IMG/VR virus record: IMGVR_UViG_3300026488_000017
Coordinates: 1-40,395 of that record
DNA length: 40,395 nt
Source: a virus
Strand: one strand, 5' to 3'
A model generated the notes under the pieces. It saw only the letters and a program-made list of their open reading frames with translations, made no database searches and was not told where the DNA came from. Positions 36,373 to 40,395 of the stretch are shown here, piece after piece. How positions within the stretch are numbered: position 1 is the stretch's first letter; every line of letters begins with the position of its first letter. The position numbers were made by a program, and so were the translations under genes.

Positions 36373-36392
36373 TTTTATCCTTTTGTATATGT

Positions 36393-36414
36393 ATTATACT
36401 GTATTTATGCTTAA
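36393..36414 (-). promoter_or_regulatory. Middle-type promoter (TTAAGC box, TATAAT -10)
   Basis: TTAAGC is in the 16-nt register with TATAAT on the minus strand, ahead of folE. Confidence 0.7.
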
Positions 36415-37418
36415 TTTAATTTCGAACAAGCTTTAGTGAAGCTACAGTAATTTTCAGATATGTTTTTCTTTGAATTTTCTAAGTACTCATCTAGTTTCTC
36501 ATCCTTAAGAATACCTTTAATCCAATTAGCAAGTTGCACATAATCTTTTTCTAAATCTCTTTCGTATAATAAACGATTATCGTACATTTCTACATAAGAT
36601 TTATCATTAGGCATAATAAGCTTACAATTCAAAAATAATGCTTCAATAACAGAAATACCATAGTTTTCGTGTAACGAGAATGTAAATACTATTTCAGATT
36701 TAGCCATAAGCTTATACATTTCGTCCTTCGTCCGTGGTTCTGATTGTGTATAGATAAATTTGTATTCAGGAAAATATTCTTTCATTGCTTCAAAAATCTC
36801 TGGTTGTTTATCTTCATTGATTCTATGGGGAAATAATATGATTTTCTCTTTTGTTGTATCATATTTTTCTAGTTCTTCTAAATCAGTAGGACAACCTGAC
36901 ATTACAAATTTTTCTCTGTAATCAGGGAAGTTTTCTAATAAATGTTTTCTGTGATATTCTGTTGCCACATAAACCTCTTCAAGACATTCAAACATACTAG
37001 CTTCAAAATGTTTAGCCCAATGGTTGTTGCCTTTGAAACCTAAAATATCTGTATTATCGTAAGAATTTGTGTGAATATAGCCATAAAGCTTAATATTTCT
37101 ATCAGTCATATTAATAATGTATTTCGTAGCTTGTACAGTAGGTGTGAAGGCATCAGTAAAGAAGATATAGTCACCGTCTTTAATCGTACCATCACTCAGC
37201 ATCTCTGCTATCTGTATTTGCTGTTCGGCTTTGTATTTCATAGTCTTACTAAAATCAAAGAAACCACCACCAGTTAATCCTGAATAATCAGTACCAGAAA
37301 TAGTTCTTACATTTAGTCCAGTTTCTTTAGAGAATATTTTAGGTATATTCTCTCTCCACTGTTTCGTGTAGCGAGTTTCAATACCTTCAATATCTACTAT
37401 CCAAATTGTTTTCTTCAT
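36411..37418 (-). CDS. GT-B glycosyltransferase (GT4-like)
   Basis: A 335-aa protein with two Rossmann-like halves. The C-terminal half has IILFPHRINEDKQPEIF (donor domain) and FSLHENYGISVIEALFLNCK, the E-x7-E motif of retaining GT4 enzymes. The acceptor is unknown. In T4-like phages glycosyltransferases often decorate modified DNA bases, and the gene sits in the folE/queD group. The first residues MKKTIWIVDIEGIE are typical of a phage GT. Confidence 0.82.
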   Translation of the reverse strand: MKKTIWIVDIEGIETRYTKQWRENIPKIFSKETGLNVRTISGTDYSGLTGGGFFDFSKTMKYKAEQQIQIAEMLSDGTIKDGDYIFFTDAFTPTVQATKYIINMTDRNIKLYGYIHTNSYDNTDILGFKGNNHWAKHFEASMFECLEEVYVATEYHRKHLLENFPDYREKFVMSGCPTDLEELEKYDTTKEKIILFPHRINEDKQPEIFEAMKEYFPEYKFIYTQSEPRTKDEMYKLMAKSEIVFTFSLHENYGISVIEALFLNCKLIMPNDKSYVEMYDNRLLYERDLEKDYVQLANWIKGILKDEKLDEYLENSKKNISENYCSFTKACSKLN

Positions 37419-37897
37419 TTATTTTCCTTAAAGCAATCTTTGAAAGCTTGTATTTTGTCTTTTCTTACTAGAGCATATTCATCATCGTCCGAAGTAATGG
37501 CTGTTTTATAGAACTGCTCATAACCGTATTTCTTAGCTACAAATGCAGTCCATTTATCATATATACGGACTCTCGATTTTTCTGTTTTGTTGGAACTGAA
37601 TATAATACATTCAGGTTCTTTATCCATCATAGCTAAAAATTCTCTCTTTATGACTGGACCAACGCTAAGATGGAACAGCATAAGATTTGTTTTATCTATT
37701 GAACCTTCTCCATTATAAAATTTGAAGTTCAATACAGATATTTCTTTGCATTTCTTTATCGGGTTTATCACTATTGTAAAATCTTCACCTTTTACAGAAA
37801 ATATACCTACACTAGTACCCGATTCTTTTTTCCAAGTTACTACTGAAGCATTATCACCTATTTCATTGATAAACATATGCTCCAATAGCGTGTTCAT
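37415..37897 (-). CDS. Phage protein of unknown function (160 aa)
   Basis: Begins MNTLLEHMFINEIGD; an alpha/beta protein with a central FKFYNGEGSIDKTNLML and a C-terminal YDKWTAFVAKKYGYEQF. No enzyme motif recognised. It overlaps the glycosyltransferase start by 4 nt and the T-fold gene by TAATG, so all three share a transcript. Confidence 0.7.
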   Translation of the reverse strand: MNTLLEHMFINEIGDNASVVTWKKESGTSVGIFSVKGEDFTIVINPIKKCKEISVLNFKFYNGEGSIDKTNLMLFHLSVGPVIKREFLAMMDKEPECIIFSSNKTEKSRVRIYDKWTAFVAKKYGYEQFYKTAITSDDDEYALVRKDKIQAFKDCFKENK

Positions 37898-38250
37898 TAT
37901 CTAACGACCGTGAGAATAGAACCATTCTCTCCGTCTTCATTTACTTCACATCTAGTAAGATTAAATTCCTTGATGAGTTCTTCTGCAATCATTTCACAAC
38001 TAGAACTACCAAAGTAATGGCATCTTAAAGCATTATCGTAATAAGTTTCTTTCATATAGTCTAATACTTTATGTTTAAGCTCAATAAATTCGATGTCACG
38101 GTCATTATGTTCTACTTCAGAAAAACATTTGATACCAAACATATGCCTATGGTCATCACGCAAGTAAGCCACTTCTTCAATCGGGCAATTTGTCCATCTA
38201 TGTATTCCATCGATTGACAAGGAACAAAACACTTCTTTGTTTATTTTCAT
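37897..38250 (-). CDS. Small T-fold / PTPS-like protein (117 aa)
   Basis: IHRWTNCPIEEVAYLRDDHRHMFGIKCF followed by FIELKHKVLDYM and SSSCEMIAEELIKEF mirrors the order of QueD motifs (His-rich strand, D/E-x-LK helix, S/T-x-E helix), but the zinc triad is not the standard one. Such proteins recur in tailed phages. It may act on pterins or be structural to the pathway; the activity is unknown. First in the operon after the promoter at 38280. Confidence 0.65.
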   Translation of the reverse strand: MKINKEVFCSLSIDGIHRWTNCPIEEVAYLRDDHRHMFGIKCFSEVEHNDRDIEFIELKHKVLDYMKETYYDNALRCHYFGSSSCEMIAEELIKEFNLTRCEVNEDGENGSILTVVR

Positions 38251-38279
38251 ATAAGTTTCCTTTATTTTTTGTATGTAGT

Positions 38280-38301
38280 ATTATATCGTAAAATTACTTA
38301 A
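38280..38301 (-). promoter_or_regulatory. Middle-type promoter (TTAAGTA box, TATAAT -10)
   Basis: Perfect box and -10 in the 16-nt register on the minus strand, ahead of the T-fold/glycosyltransferase operon. Confidence 0.75.
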
Positions 38302-40365
38302 CTATTCAAAATCGGTCATACTAGTTGTACCTTCATTATCAAGCATAGTTTTAATGTCAATATCAAGTGCATTTTCTATACCATCGATATTCTTATTGAT
38401 ATCGCCAATATCATCGCTTTTCTTTTTATGAGAAAGGTCTACTAAATTATTATTATCAAAAATAGTAATAACATCATTAAGAGGTATGAATGCTGTATAT
38501 TCAAACATTGAATTATATACAGAATCAGTTTTCTTCATCTTTTTAAGTCTTATGATTTTGAGTGCTGCTGCTTCAAACTTCTCATATACTTCATCATTCA
38601 GTTCAGCACCTTTACATTCTAACTTTTTGATGCCTCTGATACTATAATCAACATCATAAATAGCACCAGCTTCTAAATCTTCGATTATATTACTAATGAA
38701 GTTCATTAATATACTCAATTCTCTTTCATCATAATCTTTTCTCGTTTTGATACTAGTTGAAAATGATTCCCAGCTCGTTTTGCTATATGGTTCTTGTTTA
38801 ATGATTCTATGTAATTCTGTTACGCTCTTCATAGTCTTCAGTTTATACGGTTTATTGATAACATTCTTCATAAGTTTGTCATAACCAACGCTATCAGAAA
38901 TTTTACTAGATGTAGAATGGCGTATTAAATAAGCTAACTTAGCTCTACTATAAGTTTTAAAACCTTGTAAGTATAAAGCTTCTTTTCTTTTTGTGTCATT
39001 ACCTCCATTGTAATTGTAGGCAGATTTAAAATTCTTATTTTTAGAATTTAGTTGCATAGTTCTATTGACCATATCTATAACAGTTTCAACTGGAATTACT
39101 ATTTTATAATTGACATTTTTGGGGTTGTTTGAATGGCTCTTATTAACTGTAAGAGTTGCATCTTTATTTTCATCATTGAACCGATTACATAACAACTGTA
39201 ACGGTGTTTGATATTCGTAAACAATTTTATCTGTATCCGATTGACTTGCACCACTATTAGATATTTTACTTGATTCGTTTATTACTTCTATATTATCAGA
39301 AACTATAATCCTAATAGATAGATACAAACTACTAAGTAACTCTTCAATCACTTGCTGGTTATTGACAAAGTATTCGGCAATAATACTTGGAAACATCGAA
39401 TAATCTCTAGTTCTAACTGCTTTGATTACAATAGCAAAAGCACCTAAACTGTTTTGTCCATTATTGACTGTACCATCTAAAGTCATCAACACAAACAAAT
39501 CATCTGAATCCTCTATAATGATTATTGTTTTCTCTTTAGAGCAAGAATAAGATTTTTGTGAAGAGCTTGATAATGTGATAAGCATTTCATTTTTTGTAAA
39601 TCTTGAATTTTTGTCATTGATTGTTGTTGCTATCTTTTCAGCAATGTCACCAATATAATCAATTTTTTCAGGTCGTGTATTTGAACTTTTAGCATTGTCA
39701 CCGTAATTGTATGAATTGGCATTTACAATACTACCTGCCAACCCTTGAATTTCTATAACACCTCCATTTTCTGAAACAGCAACATTTCTTGTGTCGATTG
39801 TCACCATACTAGGTAATGCATATTCGCTCTTTGCTGGTAACATTACCTTTTGGTTATCCAACATTTGTTGTTTTACTGTTTTGAGTTTTATTTCCCAAGT
39901 TTCAATAACTATACCAAATTTTTCCCAAACTTCTTGAGGTGTCATTGTTCTTTTATATGTATCCAAAAAACTGATATATAATGAAGGGTCTTCTAACAAC
40001 CTAGTAGGATTAAATATAACAATACTCATATAGAACCTATCATTTAAAGTAATCGTATTATCTCTCGCTAATGATGCAACATAACCAGCTAATTGGTCTT
40101 TAGCTGAATTATATGTTGTTACTATATTAACTGAATCAGAAACTTTATTTTCTATACCCATATAAAATTTATTTTTGTGTTTAAAACCCACATCTATTCT
40201 TTGTGTACCGCTTTCGTTTGGGTCTTGAATTTTTGACTCATACTCTATTAGAGGCGAATCTTCGTATTGACTAGCAACTATTGAACGAAACATAATAGCT
40301 TCGTTATTTTGACTAACACTCGCATCCAATTCTATATTACCAAATAAGAGCCTAGTGTTGTCCAT
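38302..40365 (-). CDS. Large protein with N-terminal PD-(D/E)XK nuclease-like domain
   Basis: 687 aa. Glu22 (NNEAIMF), Asp58 (QRIDVGF), Glu72-x-Lys74 (YMGIENKV) and Gln91-LAGY fit the core order of PD-(D/E)XK nucleases. The other 550 residues match nothing I recognise. The ATG at 40365 has only a weak ribosome site and the frame stays open for the remaining 30 bases, so the real start may lie beyond the window. Restriction or DNA-degradation activity is possible. Confidence 0.72.
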   Translation of the reverse strand: MDNTRLLFGNIELDASVSQNNEAIMFRSIVASQYEDSPLIEYESKIQDPNESGTQRIDVGFKHKNKFYMGIENKVSDSVNIVTTYNSAKDQLAGYVASLARDNTITLNDRFYMSIVIFNPTRLLEDPSLYISFLDTYKRTMTPQEVWEKFGIVIETWEIKLKTVKQQMLDNQKVMLPAKSEYALPSMVTIDTRNVAVSENGGVIEIQGLAGSIVNANSYNYGDNAKSSNTRPEKIDYIGDIAEKIATTINDKNSRFTKNEMLITLSSSSQKSYSCSKEKTIIIIEDSDDLFVLMTLDGTVNNGQNSLGAFAIVIKAVRTRDYSMFPSIIAEYFVNNQQVIEELLSSLYLSIRIIVSDNIEVINESSKISNSGASQSDTDKIVYEYQTPLQLLCNRFNDENKDATLTVNKSHSNNPKNVNYKIVIPVETVIDMVNRTMQLNSKNKNFKSAYNYNGGNDTKRKEALYLQGFKTYSRAKLAYLIRHSTSSKISDSVGYDKLMKNVINKPYKLKTMKSVTELHRIIKQEPYSKTSWESFSTSIKTRKDYDERELSILMNFISNIIEDLEAGAIYDVDYSIRGIKKLECKGAELNDEVYEKFEAAALKIIRLKKMKKTDSVYNSMFEYTAFIPLNDVITIFDNNNLVDLSHKKKSDDIGDINKNIDGIENALDIDIKTMLDNEGTTSMTDFE

Positions 40366-40395
40366 CTTTATGTATTTTGATGCATTAGCATACTT

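Overview
The window is AT-rich, densely packed DNA of a large T4-related bacteriophage, almost entirely transcribed right to left (minus strand). The evidence is a T4-type sliding clamp (gp45), a UvsW-like helicase, both subunits of a T4-type topoisomerase II (gp39/gp60-like and gp52-like), a gp14-like neck protein, T4 late-promoter octamers (TATAAATA) in front of virion-type genes, TAATG stop/start overlaps, and a large array of 17 tRNA genes plus a phage tmRNA. Strong Shine-Dalgarno sites (AAAGGAG type) argue against a Bacteroidetes host; the host cannot be named from this sequence.

Layout, left to right. 1-14.9 kb is a late region. It holds three related operons of ankyrin-repeat and other small proteins that share a C-terminal peptide (K-[LI]-G-K-Y-A-[DSA]-L-[LM]), a gp14-like neck protein, a 689-aa metallopeptidase-like/VWA protein, a 974-aa double MoxR-type AAA ATPase, and a 490-aa AAA ATPase. 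15-19.7 kb is the RNA region: 17 tRNAs in blocks, an HNH homing endonuclease, a tmRNA with tag ANTNTYTYEGALVA, a candidate structured RNA, and two short leader-peptide/terminator units placed directly upstream of the two tRNA blocks. 20-27.7 kb is replication and recombination: clamp, UvsW, topoisomerase II. 27.8-32 kb is a restriction-modification-like group (SF2 helicase, two methyltransferase pieces) in which three genes carry near-identical promoters. 32-34.4 kb holds a TRIC-like membrane protein, one plus-strand tagged ankyrin gene, and an acidic/basic protein pair. 34.3-38.3 kb is a pterin/7-deazaguanine-like group (FolE, QueD, a phosphoribosyltransferase, a GT-B glycosyltransferase, a second T-fold protein). 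The right edge holds a PD-(D/E)XK nuclease-like protein.

Two promoter classes can be read directly. Late promoters are TATAAATA. A second class has a box TTAAGTA whose first base lies exactly 16 nt upstream of the first base of TATAAT; thirteen sites match well and three more are degenerate. It resembles T4 MotA-dependent middle promoters in layout but has a different box. This class serves replication, modification and RNA genes.

The most unusual content is: (1) two copies of a unit made of promoters, a 28- or 36-codon leader ORF, a competing antiterminator pairing, an intrinsic terminator and a conserved 40-nt element, followed by a tRNA block; the leader codons match the anticodons of the tRNAs in its own block, suggesting that phage tRNA synthesis is controlled by attenuation that senses tRNA supply. 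(2) Twelve proteins with different bodies but one conserved C-terminal tag. (3) A set of late proteins, including the AAA and VWA proteins, with T4-like capsid-targeting N termini and prohead-protease-type (L/I)-x-E sites, suggesting packaged cargo.
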